Origin: DASWOJ01 sp964242415
GTDB lineage: Bacteria; Pseudomonadota; Alphaproteobacteria; Acetobacterales; Acetobacteraceae
DNA: 64,000 nucleotides
Assembly (NCBI GenBank): GCA_964242415.1
Contig: CAXTAT010000014.1
Span: forward strand, 60,758-124,757
Reading direction: 5' to 3'
Below, piece by piece: positions 1 through 8,612 of the stretch; the stretch's first letter is position 1; each line of letters starts with the position of its first letter. Below the pieces are notes generated by a model that saw only the letters and a program-made list of their open reading frames with translations, did no database searches and was not told the DNA's origin. The position numbers and the translations under genes are program-made.

Positions 1-943
1 AGAACGGCAGGTGGCCCCCCGCGCCGGTGGGGTCCGCCGTCAGCAGCGCCACGGTGTAGGCGCCCACGGCAAAGAACGCGACGAAGCCGAGATCGACCAG
101 GCCGGCCAGGCCCAACTCGATATTCAGGCCGAACCCCATCAGCGTGTAAAGGCAGACCAGCATCATCACCTGGGCAACGAAGTCGTTGGTCAGCGCCGGC
201 AGGGCCAGCACCACCACGAAGCCCAGCAGCCGCACCGCCAGCCGGACCCGGGCCGGCAGCCCGGCGAACGTGGCGGCGCCCGGGCGGGCCGCCAGCAGCG
301 CGCCGATGCCTGCCGCCGCCGCGGCGCCCGCGGGCAGCACGCCGTCATAGGTGAACGCCCAGTCCTCGACGCCGCCGATCCCGCCCAGTACGCTGCGGAT
401 CAGCTCGCGCAGCAGCCCGGCCACCACCACGCCGCCGAGCGCACCGAGCACGATCCGCCGGGTCAGCCGGCCGCACAGCACCAGCGCCGCCCCGAGCGCG
501 GCCGCGGCAGCCCCGGCGGCGGCGAGAACCAGGGCCGCCTGCGGATCGGCCAAGCCGAAGCCAAGCCGCCGCAGCGTGACCGGCGTGAGCGACACCAGCA
601 TCCAGCGCAGGTTCGCGGCCCCGGCCACCGCGGCCAGGCTGACCAGCAGCCCGCCCGCGACCGCGCCCGCAACCGCCGCCGTGGCCACCGCTGCCGCCGA
701 TGGGTGGTGCCGCGCCAGCACCGCCCCGCCGCCGAGCGCCACCGCCAGCAGCAAGGCGTGCCCGATGTCCAGCACGCCCACCACCAGCGCACGGTCGCTG
801 AACTGGCCGAACAGCCCGACCAGCACGGTGAAGGCGCACCAGGCGGTGATGGACAGGGTGACTGTCCCCGCCAAGCGCAGACCGGCGGGCGCCATCGCGG
901 CGCGACGGGCCGCAACCTGCGGGTGGACCAGTTCCCCGGCCAC
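1..943 (-). CDS. livM: Branched-chain amino acid-type ABC transporter permease LivM (partial)
   Basis: This is the second inner-membrane permease of a LivHM-type ABC importer, and its C-terminal part is cut off by the window edge. The frame read on the minus strand is a long run of hydrophobic segments. It ends at the edge with the conserved LivM stretch containing NIELGLAGLVDLGFVAFFAVGAY. About 200 residues of additional hydrophobic sequence precede that core, as in the long LivM variants. The GTG start at 943 lies 4 bp after the livH stop; an in-frame ATG at 895 is the alternative. The ATPase genes livG and livF would be expected beyond the edge. The substrate cannot be read from the permease. 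Confidence 0.85.
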   Translation of the reverse strand, partial: MAGELVHPQVAARRAAMAPAGLRLAGTVTLSITAWCAFTVLVGLFGQFSDRALVVGVLDIGHALLLAVALGGGAVLARHHPSAAAVATAAVAGAVAGGLLVSLAAVAGAANLRWMLVSLTPVTLRRLGFGLADPQAALVLAAAGAAAAALGAALVLCGRLTRRIVLGALGGVVVAGLLRELIRSVLGGIGGVEDWAFTYDGVLPAGAAAAAGIGALLAARPGAATFAGLPARVRLAVRLLGFVVVLALPALTNDFVAQVMMLVCLYTLMGFGLNIELGLAGLVDLGFVAFFAVGAYTVALLTADPTGAGGHLPF

Positions 944-947
944 CGGG

Positions 948-2030
948 TCAGGCCCGCGCGGTGGACAGCCGCTCGCCCAGCAGGCCGCGGGGGCGGAAGA
1001 TCAACACCATGACCAGCATGGTGTAGGCGATGGCGTCGCGGAGCTGATAGGGCGAGCTGACCCCAAGCCCCTCCAGGAACGCGGCCGGCCCCAGGCTCTC
1101 GACCAGGCCCAGCGCATAGCCGCCCAGCATGGCGCCGGGGATGTTGCCGATGCCGCCGAGCACCGCCGCGCCGAACCCCTTCACGCCTAGGAAGAAGCCC
1201 ATGAAGAACGAGACCTGCTTGAACACCAGGCCATAGAGCAGCCCGGCAATCCCCGCCAGCGCCCCGCCGAGCGCGAAGGTGAACACGATCACCCGGTCCA
1301 CGTTGATGCCCATCAGCGTCGCCGCGTCCTTGTCCTCCGCCACCGCGCGCATCGCGGTGCCGATGCGCGACCGCATGACGATCAGCGTCAGCACCACCAT
1401 CGTCAGCACCGCCACCACGACCACGACGACCTGCACGCGCGGCACCTGGAAGCCGGCAACCTCGACAATGCCATCCACCGACGGCATCGAGGGGAACGAC
1501 TTGTTCTGCGCGCCGAACATGCCGCGCGCCGAGTACTCCAGCACGAACGACACCCCGAGCGTGCTGATCAGCGGCGCCAGCGACCGCCCGCGGCGGAACG
1601 GGCGGTAGGCGATGCGCTCGACCAGCACGGCGACCCCGGCCGAGACGGCGATGCACACGGTGGTGCCGATCAGGAAGCTGAGCGCCGGATCAGGCCCCAG
1701 GATGCCGGCGCGGTTGCAGGCCAGCAGCGAGAAGCAGGCCGCATAGGAGCCGAACATGAACACGTCGCCATGCGCGAAGTTGACCATGCGCAGGATGCCG
1801 TAAACCATGGTGTAGCCGAGCGCGATCAGCGCGTAGATCGCCCCGATCGTCAGCCCGAACGCCAGGAAGGAGAACCACTCCGCCCGGTTGTAGCGCGGGT
1901 GCAGCAGCCCGGCCACGAACCCGGTCCCGACCACCGCCACGACCACCAGGCGCAACGCCAGCAGGAACCAATCGACGGCCGTCGCCCGCCGCAGCCAGTC
2001 CCCCACCAGGCCGGCCTGCGCCGTGGCCAC
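948..2030 (-). CDS. livH: Branched-chain amino acid-type ABC transporter permease LivH
   Basis: This is the first permease of the high-affinity branched-chain amino acid/amide importer family. The 360-residue product has about eight hydrophobic segments and the typical LivH features GYTMVYGILRMVNFAHGD (roughly residues 75-92) and AVAEDKDAATLMGINVD, which is the loop that docks on the ATPase. It starts with GTG, and the first G of that codon is the last base of the livK stop TAG, so the two genes are translationally coupled. Transporters of this family next to aromatic-ring degradation genes often import aromatic acids. Here that is an inference from the nearby pyridine genes. Confidence 0.9.
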   Translation of the reverse strand: MATAQAGLVGDWLRRATAVDWFLLALRLVVVAVVGTGFVAGLLHPRYNRAEWFSFLAFGLTIGAIYALIALGYTMVYGILRMVNFAHGDVFMFGSYAACFSLLACNRAGILGPDPALSFLIGTTVCIAVSAGVAVLVERIAYRPFRRGRSLAPLISTLGVSFVLEYSARGMFGAQNKSFPSMPSVDGIVEVAGFQVPRVQVVVVVVAVLTMVVLTLIVMRSRIGTAMRAVAEDKDAATLMGINVDRVIVFTFALGGALAGIAGLLYGLVFKQVSFFMGFFLGVKGFGAAVLGGIGNIPGAMLGGYALGLVESLGPAAFLEGLGVSSPYQLRDAIAYTMLVMVLIFRPRGLLGERLSTARA

Positions 2031-3283
2031 TACGGGAACACTTCCTTCGGGTTCGCGCCGAGCTTGAACGTCGAAGGATCGCCGCTGACATACTCGAACA
2101 CGGCGAAGTGCGAGGAGCCGCAGTCGCCATTCTTGTCGCAGGTCAGCTTGCCGGTGATGCCGTCGAGGTCCTTGGTCTGCATCAGCGCGTCGCGCAGCGC
2201 CTTGCGGCCGATGTAGGTGTCGCCGGCGGCGTCGGTCTTGGCGACCTTCTCGATGGCGGTCATCATCGCCAGCGCCGCATCGTAGCCGTTGCCGTGGAAG
2301 CCGCCGATCGGGTCCTCGCCGAACTTCGCCTTGTACTTCGCCAGGAAGTCGCCGTAGCGTGCGCCCATGAGCTTCGGGTCGTTATCGATGCCCGTCAGCC
2401 GGTAGCCGATCGCCGCATCCCCGGCCGCCTCCAGGAACGCCGGGGCGAGCACGGCGTCCGTGCCGAGCACAGGGACGTTGGCCATCGTCGGCACCTCCTT
2501 CTCCTGCCGCACGAGATAGGCGGAGGCGCCGGTGAAGATGGGCGCGAACAGCAGCTCGGGCTTGGCGGTGCCGATCCGCGTCAGCACGGGGCGCAAGTCG
2601 GAGTCGGACGGGGAGATCGCCTCCGCCGCGACGATGGTGCCGCCGGCGGCCTTGAACTGCTTGGCGAAGGCGTTGACCAACTCCTCGGCATACAGGCTGC
2701 CGTCGTGCATCGTCGCGACCTTGGTGGCGTGGATGCTCTGCGCGTACTTCACCGCGGCGGCGGCGCCGTTGATGTCGTTGTACACGAACCGCACGATGCC
2801 CTGCAGCCCCACCGGCCGGTCGGCCGCGGTCAGCGGCGGAGCGGTGGCGCTGGTCACCGCCTGCGGCATGCCGGCGTTCCACAGGATGGGCGAGCCGCCG
2901 CGCGACTCCGAGGAGCACGCCGTGCCGATCACCCCCACGATCTGCTTGTTGGCCGCCAGCCGGGTGGCGCCGGTCTGGCCGCCCTCCACGCTGCACTGGC
3001 CGTCCTCCGGCAGGTACTTGATGGGATGCCCGGCCAGCGTGTTGCCATGGTCGTCGAACGCGATCTCCGCCCCGCGGGAGGCATCGACGCCGAGCGACAG
3101 GTCCGGCCCCGACAGCACCAGCAGGGCGCCGATCAGGATGGGCTGGCCCTTGGCGATCTTCACGACGCCGACGTCGTCCGTCACCGGCCCCAGGGTTTCC
3201 GCCCGCGCGGCCCCGGCCAGCACGGTTGCGAGGCAGCCTGCGGCCAATCCGCCTATAATCGTGCGCCGAACGGTGCGGGTCAT
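2030..3283 (-). CDS. ABC transporter periplasmic substrate-binding protein (LivK type)
   Basis: This is the periplasmic ligand-binding protein of the Liv-type importer, first gene of the operon, of about 417 residues. The ATG at 3283 has a CGGGAG ribosome binding site 8 bp upstream and opens a clear signal peptide (MTRTVRRTIIGG, hydrophobic core, cleavage near GAARA-ET). The mature part has the type I periplasmic binding fold signature, with GALLVLSGPDLSLGVDASRGAEIAF near the N-terminus and GFHGNGYDAALAMMTAIEK near the end. The open frame runs further upstream, but that part overlaps a dispersed repeat and is not coding. The ligand is unknown; branched-chain amino acids or an aromatic acid are the family options. 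Confidence 0.88.
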   Translation of the reverse strand: MTRTVRRTIIGGLAAGCLATVLAGAARAETLGPVTDDVGVVKIAKGQPILIGALLVLSGPDLSLGVDASRGAEIAFDDHGNTLAGHPIKYLPEDGQCSVEGGQTGATRLAANKQIVGVIGTACSSESRGGSPILWNAGMPQAVTSATAPPLTAADRPVGLQGIVRFVYNDINGAAAAVKYAQSIHATKVATMHDGSLYAEELVNAFAKQFKAAGGTIVAAEAISPSDSDLRPVLTRIGTAKPELLFAPIFTGASAYLVRQEKEVPTMANVPVLGTDAVLAPAFLEAAGDAAIGYRLTGIDNDPKLMGARYGDFLAKYKAKFGEDPIGGFHGNGYDAALAMMTAIEKVAKTDAAGDTYIGRKALRDALMQTKDLDGITGKLTCDKNGDCGSSHFAVFEYVSGDPSTFKLGANPKEVFP

Positions 3284-3408
3284 GCCAGAACTCCCGAGGG
3301 GAACCCGAGCCGGGTTCGATCCCTGAAACGTTGCAAGGCATGTGCCAGGTGTCCTGGACGTTATCCTGGCCCAACCGTTGCTCGCCCGAAGCGCCTCCGT
3401 CATTGCTG

Positions 3409-3508
3409 CGTTATTGCGAGGAGCGCTGGCGACACGGCAATCCAGGGGCGGCAGGCACGGTCGTCTCGCCCCTGGATTGCCGCGTCGCAAGTGCTCCTCG
3501 CAATGACG
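3409..3508. repeat. Dispersed palindromic repeat, family A copy 1
   Basis: An imperfect palindrome whose ends are ATTGCGAGGAGCG and GCTCCTCGCAATGACG, with inner arms GGCAATCCAGGGGCG and CGCCCCTGGATTGCC. It lies between the start of the substrate-binding gene and the end of the monooxygenase gene, and it can fold into one long hairpin. Confidence 0.9.
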
Positions 3509-3579
3509 ATGGCTGCATACCTGGTCAAAGCGTCCCGTGCCTGGCCGGGATCAGTGCATACGATGCCGCGGTCCTGGCC

Positions 3580-4899
3580 TCACGACCGCAGGTTCTCCCG
3601 CAGCGTCCGCCCGGTGTACTCTGTCCGGAACACGCCGCGCTTCTGCAGTTGCGGCACCACGGCGCGGCTGAACTGCTCGAACATGCCGGGAAACGTGGTG
3701 GGGGTGAGCACGAAGCCGTCGCAGGCCCGGTCGGTGAACAGGTCCGTCAGTTGGTCGGCGATCATCTCGGCCGTGCCCACCAGTTGCGGGCACAGCTCGC
3801 TGGTGGCAAAGCGCCGGGCGGCCTCGCCGAGCGTCAGCCCCTCCGCCTGCGTCCCCTGCAGGATGACGTCGAACGACCCGCGCGACCCCTCCTCGACCGC
3901 GATGTCGGTCAGCGGCTGATCGGGGTCGAAGCGCGCCAGGTCGATGCCGATGTGGCCGGACATCTGCGCCAGCCCGAGCTGCGTATCGACCAGGCTGTTG
4001 ACGTATTCGGCCTGCTCGCGCGCGATCGCCTCGGTGTCGCCGATCACCACGTCGATTGACGGCAAGACCACGCACTCCTCCGGTGCCCGGCCGCGCGCCG
4101 CCATGCGTCCCTTGAAGTCGTTGTAGAACGCCTGCATGTCGGCCTTCTGGTGCTGCAGGGTGAAGATCACCTCGCCCCAGCGCGCGCCGAACTCCCGTCC
4201 TCGGTCGGAGCTGCCGGCCTGCATGATGACCGGGCGCCCCTGCGGGCTGCGCGGCGTCGTCAGCGGGCCGCGGCTGCGTATCCACTTCCCCGCGTAATCG
4301 ACGTAGTGGATCTTGGCCGGGTCGGCGAACGCGCCGCTGGCCTTGTCCGCCAGCAGCGCGCCGTCCTCCCAGCTTTCCCACAGCGCGCCGCACGCCTCCA
4401 GCACCTCGTCCGCCCTGTCGTAGCGCTGCGACCGGCCCGGCATCTCGTCCATGCCGAAGTTGCGCGCCTCCAACGTGCTGGTGGAGGCCACCACGTTCCA
4501 GGCGGCCCGGCCGCCGCTCAGGTGGTCGAGGCTGCCCAGCATCCGGGCGATCTGGTAAGGATGGTTGAAGGTGGACGAGTAGGTCAGCCCCAGCCCGATA
4601 TGCCGCGTCACCCGCGCCATCATCGGCAGCACCACCGCCGGGTCGAGCAGGCAGACCTGGCCGCCGCGTCCGACCATGGTGTCGAAACTGTCGTTATACA
4701 GGTCATACAGGCCGAGGATGTCGGCGAAGAACAGCGCATCGAAGTAGCCGGCCTCCAGCACGCGGGCGATGTGCTCGTAACGAGTGGGGCTGAGCAGGTC
4801 GTCCACCGCCGACTCCGGGTGCCGCCACGCGCCGTGGTGGTGGCAGGTCGGCCCCGTCATGAGGAACGCAATAAGGTGCATCTGCCGTCCGCCCTGCAT
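3580..4899 (-). CDS. LLM-class flavin-dependent monooxygenase (NtaA/SnaA/DszA family)
   Basis: This is a predicted FMNH2-dependent monooxygenase of the luciferase-like superfamily, NtaA/SnaA/DszA branch. These enzymes use reduced flavin from a separate reductase to oxidise small organic molecules. The 439-residue product shows the family opening RQMHLIAFLMTGPTCHHHGAWRHP, then FFADILGLYD, SSTFNHPYQIARMLGSLDHLSGGRAAWNVV and GSSDRGREFGARWGEVIFT. I chose the ATG at 4899 because it preserves the family's usual RQMHL start; ATG 4881 is possible and the upstream extension looks spurious. It is divergent from a D-2-hydroxyacid dehydrogenase. The substrate is unknown, and no flavin reductase gene is adjacent. 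Confidence 0.85.
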   Translation of the reverse strand: MQGGRQMHLIAFLMTGPTCHHHGAWRHPESAVDDLLSPTRYEHIARVLEAGYFDALFFADILGLYDLYNDSFDTMVGRGGQVCLLDPAVVLPMMARVTRHIGLGLTYSSTFNHPYQIARMLGSLDHLSGGRAAWNVVASTSTLEARNFGMDEMPGRSQRYDRADEVLEACGALWESWEDGALLADKASGAFADPAKIHYVDYAGKWIRSRGPLTTPRSPQGRPVIMQAGSSDRGREFGARWGEVIFTLQHQKADMQAFYNDFKGRMAARGRAPEECVVLPSIDVVIGDTEAIAREQAEYVNSLVDTQLGLAQMSGHIGIDLARFDPDQPLTDIAVEEGSRGSFDVILQGTQAEGLTLGEAARRFATSELCPQLVGTAEMIADQLTDLFTDRACDGFVLTPTTFPGMFEQFSRAVVPQLQKRGVFRTEYTGRTLRENLRS

Positions 4900-4989
4900 T
4901 CCATCACCGTCCCAAAGTTGGCGATGCAGGGTTGCAAGATGGGTGCCGGGCACGGAACGTAGCCCGCGCGCCACCTTCAGGAGCCTTGG

Positions 4990-5886
4990 ATGCCCACGAT
5001 CTTTCTCGACTGCACGGACGACATGGCCCCGCTCTGGGCGGGCGTGCAGCGTCCTGGCGACCCGGCCGTCGCGGTCAATATGTCGCCTGGGCAGCCGGCG
5101 GACGTTCCGGCCCTGCTGGCCGGCTACGACACCTGCATCGACGACCACACCTACTTCGACGCCGGCACCCTCGGCCGGTGCGCCGGGCTGCGGCGCATCG
5201 TGTTCCTCGGCACTGGGGCGTCCTCATTCATCGACCTCGCGGCGGCCGAGCACCGCGGCATCGCCGTGGACACCATCAAGGGCTATGGCGACACCACGGT
5301 GGCCGAGCACACGATCACCCTGGCCCTGGCGGCGGCCCGCAGCGTGGCGCGCATGGACCGCGAGGTGCGCGCCGGGCAGTGGCGGCAGATCGAGGGCGTG
5401 CAGGTGCTGGGCAAGACGCTGGGGATCATCGGCCTGGGCGGCATCGGTCGCGAGGTGGCGCGGATGGCGGGCGGGGTGGGCATGCAGGTGCTGGCCTGGA
5501 ACCGCACGCCCGTGCCCGGCGCCGGGGCCACGCTGGATGACGTGCTGGCCCGGTCGGACATCCTATGCCTGACCCTGGCGCTGAACGAGGCGACGCGGGG
5601 TTTCCTGGACGCCGGGCGGCTGGCGCGCACCAAGCCTGGCGTCATCTTCGTCAACACGGCGCGCGCCGATATCGTGGACAACGCGGCCCTGGCGGCGCTG
5701 CTGGCCTCCGGGCACATCCGTCACGCTGGGATCGACGTGTTCTCGCCCGAGCCGCCAGCGCCGGATGATCCGTTGCTGAGCCTGCCGAACGTGACGCTGA
5801 CCGCGCACGCCGGGTTCATGACGCCTGAGGCGACGAAAACGATGCTGCGCAAGGCGCTGGACATCGTGATCGCAGCCGGAGGCTGA
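4990..5886 (+). CDS. D-2-hydroxyacid dehydrogenase (NAD-dependent)
   Basis: This is a cytosolic NAD(P)H-dependent reductase of 2-oxoacids to D-2-hydroxyacids, 298 residues, slightly shorter than the usual 310-330. The Rossmann motif GLGGIGREVARMAGG lies at about residues 147-161. The catalytic set is readable: Arg in NTARADIVD, Glu in SPEPPAP and His in LTAHAGFMT. ATG 4990 has an AGGAG ribosome binding site. It is divergent from the monooxygenase, with about 90 bp for both promoters, and convergent with the Rieske gene. The exact substrate cannot be read from the sequence. Confidence 0.88.
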   Translation: MPTIFLDCTDDMAPLWAGVQRPGDPAVAVNMSPGQPADVPALLAGYDTCIDDHTYFDAGTLGRCAGLRRIVFLGTGASSFIDLAAAEHRGIAVDTIKGYGDTTVAEHTITLALAAARSVARMDREVRAGQWRQIEGVQVLGKTLGIIGLGGIGREVARMAGGVGMQVLAWNRTPVPGAGATLDDVLARSDILCLTLALNEATRGFLDAGRLARTKPGVIFVNTARADIVDNAALAALLASGHIRHAGIDVFSPEPPAPDDPLLSLPNVTLTAHAGFMTPEATKTMLRKALDIVIAAGG

Positions 5887-5895
5887 GCCCGCCTC

Positions 5896-6048
5896 TGCTC
5901 CCTCTCCCCGCTTCGGGAGAGGGCCGGGGTGAGGGGGTCTTGCTTGCTCGGCGCCGCCGGGAGCGCCGAAACCGGGCTGCCTGGGTGAGGAGGATCGCGC
6001 CGCAGGACCCCCTCACCCCAACCCTCTCCCGAAGCGGGGAGAGGGAGT
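5896..6048. repeat. Head-to-head pair of GC-rich family B repeats
   Basis: Two copies of the CCCTCTCCC(N)GGGAGAGGGCCGGGGTGAGGG element lie in opposite orientation (about 5896-5939 and 6006-6048), separated by about 65 bp. Each copy contains its own short hairpin, and together they form a long stem. The pair sits between two convergent genes, where it could act as a bidirectional terminator. Confidence 0.85.
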
Positions 6049-6087
6049 CAGGGCGGCTCCTGCCTTAGAAAGTCAATGCCGGCGCAG

Positions 6088-7140
6088 TCAGGCGACGCCG
6101 TACGAAATCCCCAGCTCCGCCAGGAACCGCCGGTACGCCACCCCCATGCGGTCGGAGCGGTGGTGCATCTCCTCCCGCAGATCGACCGGGATGCGCTCCG
6201 GCCGCTGCGTCTCCACGATCTCCCGGTCCTGGCCGTACACCACGTCCTGCCGCGGCAGCATGTCCGCCACCGTGAGGTGCGGCGCGAAGTTGATGGCGAA
6301 CAGCACGCGGTTGATGCAGTTCACCTCGTCCACCGGCTGCGACGTGAAGAACGTGGTGAACCGCTCGTCCGGCCCCCCGAGCGCGGCCTGCGCCGGGTCG
6401 GCAATGGTGACCCGCTTGGAGAAGTAGGCCACCAGCGGCCGGAACGCCGAGTAGGAATAGCCCGCCCGCACCGGCACCCCCCGGAAATCGCCGTAGGGCT
6501 GCAACACGCTGACCTCGCTCGAGTGCACGCCGGTCGCGGTCCGCCGCACGTCATAGTCGGGCAGCACGTCCGGATTGTCGGACACCCCGTTCAACCCGGC
6601 ATGCACGAACGGAAAATGCGTGGGGTCGAGGAAATTCTCCACCGCCCGGAACCCGTTGGCGCGATACGGATACGGCCCGGCGAAGAAGCTGCGGAACCCC
6701 GGCGCGTGCCGTTCGGGAAACGCCGGCGGCTCGTGCGCCGGGTCGCCGAGGGTCGCCCACACCAGCCCATCCTGCTCCTGCGTGCGGACCGGGAAGGCGC
6801 GGGCCTTGGGCGGGATCGGCTGGCCCGGCGCGACCGGGATCAGCACGCACTGCGCCGCGCCGTTGTAGCGCCAGCCGTGATACGGGCACACCAGGGTATC
6901 GCCGGTGACCCAGCCCTTCGACAGCCGCGCGCCGCGGTGGATGCACAGGTCCTCCCAGATGTGCGCCTGCCCCGCCGCGTCCCGCCAGCCCACCAGGTCC
7001 CGCCCCAGCAGCCGCGTGGCATACACCTGGCCCGCCGCCCGGTCGCCCGCCACCAGGTCGGTCGAGTATGCGACGACATGCCAGTCGTTCAGCATCGCCG
7101 GGTCCCGGCATAGGTCGGTCGCGGCGGCTGCGTCGAGCAT
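6088..7140 (-). CDS. Rieske non-haem iron oxygenase, alpha subunit (phthalate/vanillate oxygenase type)
   Basis: This is a predicted aromatic-ring hydroxylating or demethylating oxygenase of 350 residues, the length typical of the phthalate 4,5-dioxygenase/vanillate demethylase group. The Rieske cluster ligands are Cys66 and His68 (CIHRG) with Cys85 and His88 (CPYHGW). The mononuclear iron motif is DPTHFPFVH at about residue 180. ATG 7140 has a CAGGAG ribosome binding site. The gene follows the flavin hydroxylase gene by 36 bp on the same strand, so they form an operon divergent from gntR-nicX. No reductase gene is adjacent; the ferredoxin pair at 59660-61304 is a possible partner. The substrate is probably an N-heteroaromatic compound or a methylated form of it, which is inference from context. 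Confidence 0.88.
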   Translation of the reverse strand: MLDAAAATDLCRDPAMLNDWHVVAYSTDLVAGDRAAGQVYATRLLGRDLVGWRDAAGQAHIWEDLCIHRGARLSKGWVTGDTLVCPYHGWRYNGAAQCVLIPVAPGQPIPPKARAFPVRTQEQDGLVWATLGDPAHEPPAFPERHAPGFRSFFAGPYPYRANGFRAVENFLDPTHFPFVHAGLNGVSDNPDVLPDYDVRRTATGVHSSEVSVLQPYGDFRGVPVRAGYSYSAFRPLVAYFSKRVTIADPAQAALGGPDERFTTFFTSQPVDEVNCINRVLFAINFAPHLTVADMLPRQDVVYGQDREIVETQRPERIPVDLREEMHHRSDRMGVAYRRFLAELGISYGVA

Positions 7141-7176
7141 GGCTGGCTCCTGCGGTTGTGGCCCAGGTGGGGTGAC

Positions 7177-8394
7177 TCAGGCGGCGTGGGCGAGGGGGGC
7201 GGGAACGGCGGCCGGAGCGTCGTAGTCGTACACCCAGTTCGCCTTGATGCCGGACGTGTGCGGGTTCACCAGGCTGCGCAGCCGATAGGCGATGTCCCGC
7301 CGCAACAGCGCCAACGGCGAGGCCAGGTGATACGTCCGCCCCCGCTCCCGCGATTCAAGCTGCACCCGCGCCGTGCGCGGCCGGCGCAGCGCCTCGTACT
7401 GCGCCAGTCCGGCCTCGGGCGCGCCGGCGTGGGCGTCCAGCGCCGCCGCCAGCACATAGCCGTCCTCGATCGCCATCGCCGCGCCCTGCGACAGGAAGGG
7501 CAGCATCGGGTGCGCCGCATCCCCCAGCAGGGTGACCCGGCCGGACGACCACGCCGGCATCGGGTCGCGGTCGAACAGCCCCCACTTGAACACCGTGCTC
7601 GCCTGCGAGAACAGCCGCACCAGCTTGTCGTTCCAGCCGGGATAGCCGGCCAGCAGCTCCTCGCGGGAGGACGGCGCGTTCCAGGACTCCTCCACCCACT
7701 CTGCGGTCTCGTGCACGGCCACGATGTTCACCGCCCGCCCGCCCTGCACGTAGTAGGTCACGACATGGCCGTGCGGCCCCATCCAGAACGAGCTGTCGGG
7801 CGACACGAACTCCAGCGGCTGCCGGTCGAACGGCACCACGGCGCGCCAGCACATATTGCCGGTGAAGCGCGCCGCCTCGTCGCCGAACAGCATGCCGCGC
7901 ACGACCGAGTGGATGCCGTCCGCGCCGACGATCACGTCGGCCTCCCATTCCGTCCCATCGGCGAAGCAGGCGACTGCGGCGCCACCGTGCTGGCGCACCG
8001 CGGTGCACGCCATGCCGAGCCGGGCGGCGCCTGCCGGCAGGTCCTCGGCCAGGATGCGGTGCAGGTCGGCCCGGTGCGCGTGCAGGAACGGCGCGCCGTA
8101 CAGCCGCTCGCACTCGCCGGCGAGCGGGGTGCGGAACATCTCGCGGCCGGTGCGCCAGTTGCGGCCGACCAGGGCCTGCGGCGTGAAGCTGATGCCGCGC
8201 AGCGCGTCGAGCAGGCCGAGCGCCCGCAACACCTTCACCGCATTGGGCGTGACCTGGATGCCGGCGCCAACCGCGCCGAACGCGGTCGCGCGCTCGAACA
8301 CGGCGGCCTCCATGCCGCGCCGGCGCAGCGCGGCGGCGAGGGTGAGGCCGCCGATGCCGCCGCCGATAATGCCGACCCGTGTCGTTCGCGCCAT
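7177..8394 (-). CDS. FAD-dependent aromatic hydroxylase, NicC/salicylate hydroxylase family
   Basis: This is a predicted single-component flavoprotein monooxygenase of 405 residues. The FAD motif GGGIGG is at residues 11-16, the GADGIHS motif is near 157, and GDAAHPMLPFLSQGAAMAIED is near 290. The stretch GPHGHVVTYYV resembles the His-x3-Tyr segment reported for 6-hydroxynicotinate 3-monooxygenase NicC, and the C-terminal WVYDYD resembles the NicC end. Such an enzyme decarboxylates and hydroxylates 6-hydroxynicotinate to 2,5-dihydroxypyridine, which is exactly the substrate of the divergent nicX gene. A different pyridine acid, or a salicylate-type substrate, cannot be excluded. ATG 8394 has a GGGGAG ribosome binding site. 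Confidence 0.85.
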   Translation of the reverse strand: MARTTRVGIIGGGIGGLTLAAALRRRGMEAAVFERATAFGAVGAGIQVTPNAVKVLRALGLLDALRGISFTPQALVGRNWRTGREMFRTPLAGECERLYGAPFLHAHRADLHRILAEDLPAGAARLGMACTAVRQHGGAAVACFADGTEWEADVIVGADGIHSVVRGMLFGDEAARFTGNMCWRAVVPFDRQPLEFVSPDSSFWMGPHGHVVTYYVQGGRAVNIVAVHETAEWVEESWNAPSSREELLAGYPGWNDKLVRLFSQASTVFKWGLFDRDPMPAWSSGRVTLLGDAAHPMLPFLSQGAAMAIEDGYVLAAALDAHAGAPEAGLAQYEALRRPRTARVQLESRERGRTYHLASPLALLRRDIAYRLRSLVNPHTSGIKANWVYDYDAPAAVPAPLAHAA

Positions 8395-8420
8395 TCACTC
8401 CCCCAATCGAGGTGCGCGCA

Positions 8421-8430
8421 TCGTATACGA
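8421..8430. promoter_or_regulatory. Palindromic GTATAC operator candidate (GntR/FadR type)
   Basis: TCGTATACGA is a perfect 10-bp palindrome in the divergent promoter region, 27 bp upstream of the flavin hydroxylase ATG. It fits the t-GT-n-AC-a half-site pattern known for FadR-subfamily GntR regulators. The regulator encoded next door is of that type, so control of the hydroxylase/Rieske operon is likely. Confidence 0.55.
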
Positions 8431-8576
8431 AAGCGGCACGGCGCAGTGCAACATTTAATCCATATATGGCCTAACATCCCGCCTGATGCTTTCTGATTAG
8501 GCATATGATCATTTTACGGGCATACTTAGGCGAGGTCGTGTCGTGAGGTATCGCGATCTTGCAACAGACGTATGCT

Positions 8577-8588
8577 ACCGTATACAGA
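8577..8588. promoter_or_regulatory. Second GTATAC operator candidate upstream of gntR
   Basis: The core CGTATAC recurs here, about 25 bp upstream of the GTG start of the regulator gene, preceded by a related GTATGC at 8569. Placement over the regulator's own leader suggests autoregulation. The flanks are less symmetric than in the 8421 copy. Confidence 0.45.
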
Positions 8589-8612
8589 AGCACCTCCAAA
8601 CCCGAGGATCAT

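Noticed and set aside
11..1190. Long plus-strand open frames opposite livM and livH
   Set aside because: Their products are Arg/Gln/His/Pro-rich, typical of antisense reading of GC-rich genes, while the minus strand gives clear permease sequence.
3301..3330. tRNA-like T-arm sequence GGGTTCGATCCC
   Set aside because: The stem is weak, and the rest of a tRNA would overlap the start of the substrate-binding protein gene; no anticodon or acceptor arm fits.
5896..6048. Paired repeats considered as a CRISPR array
   Set aside because: Only two copies in opposite orientation with one spacer; the element is dispersed elsewhere and self-complementary.
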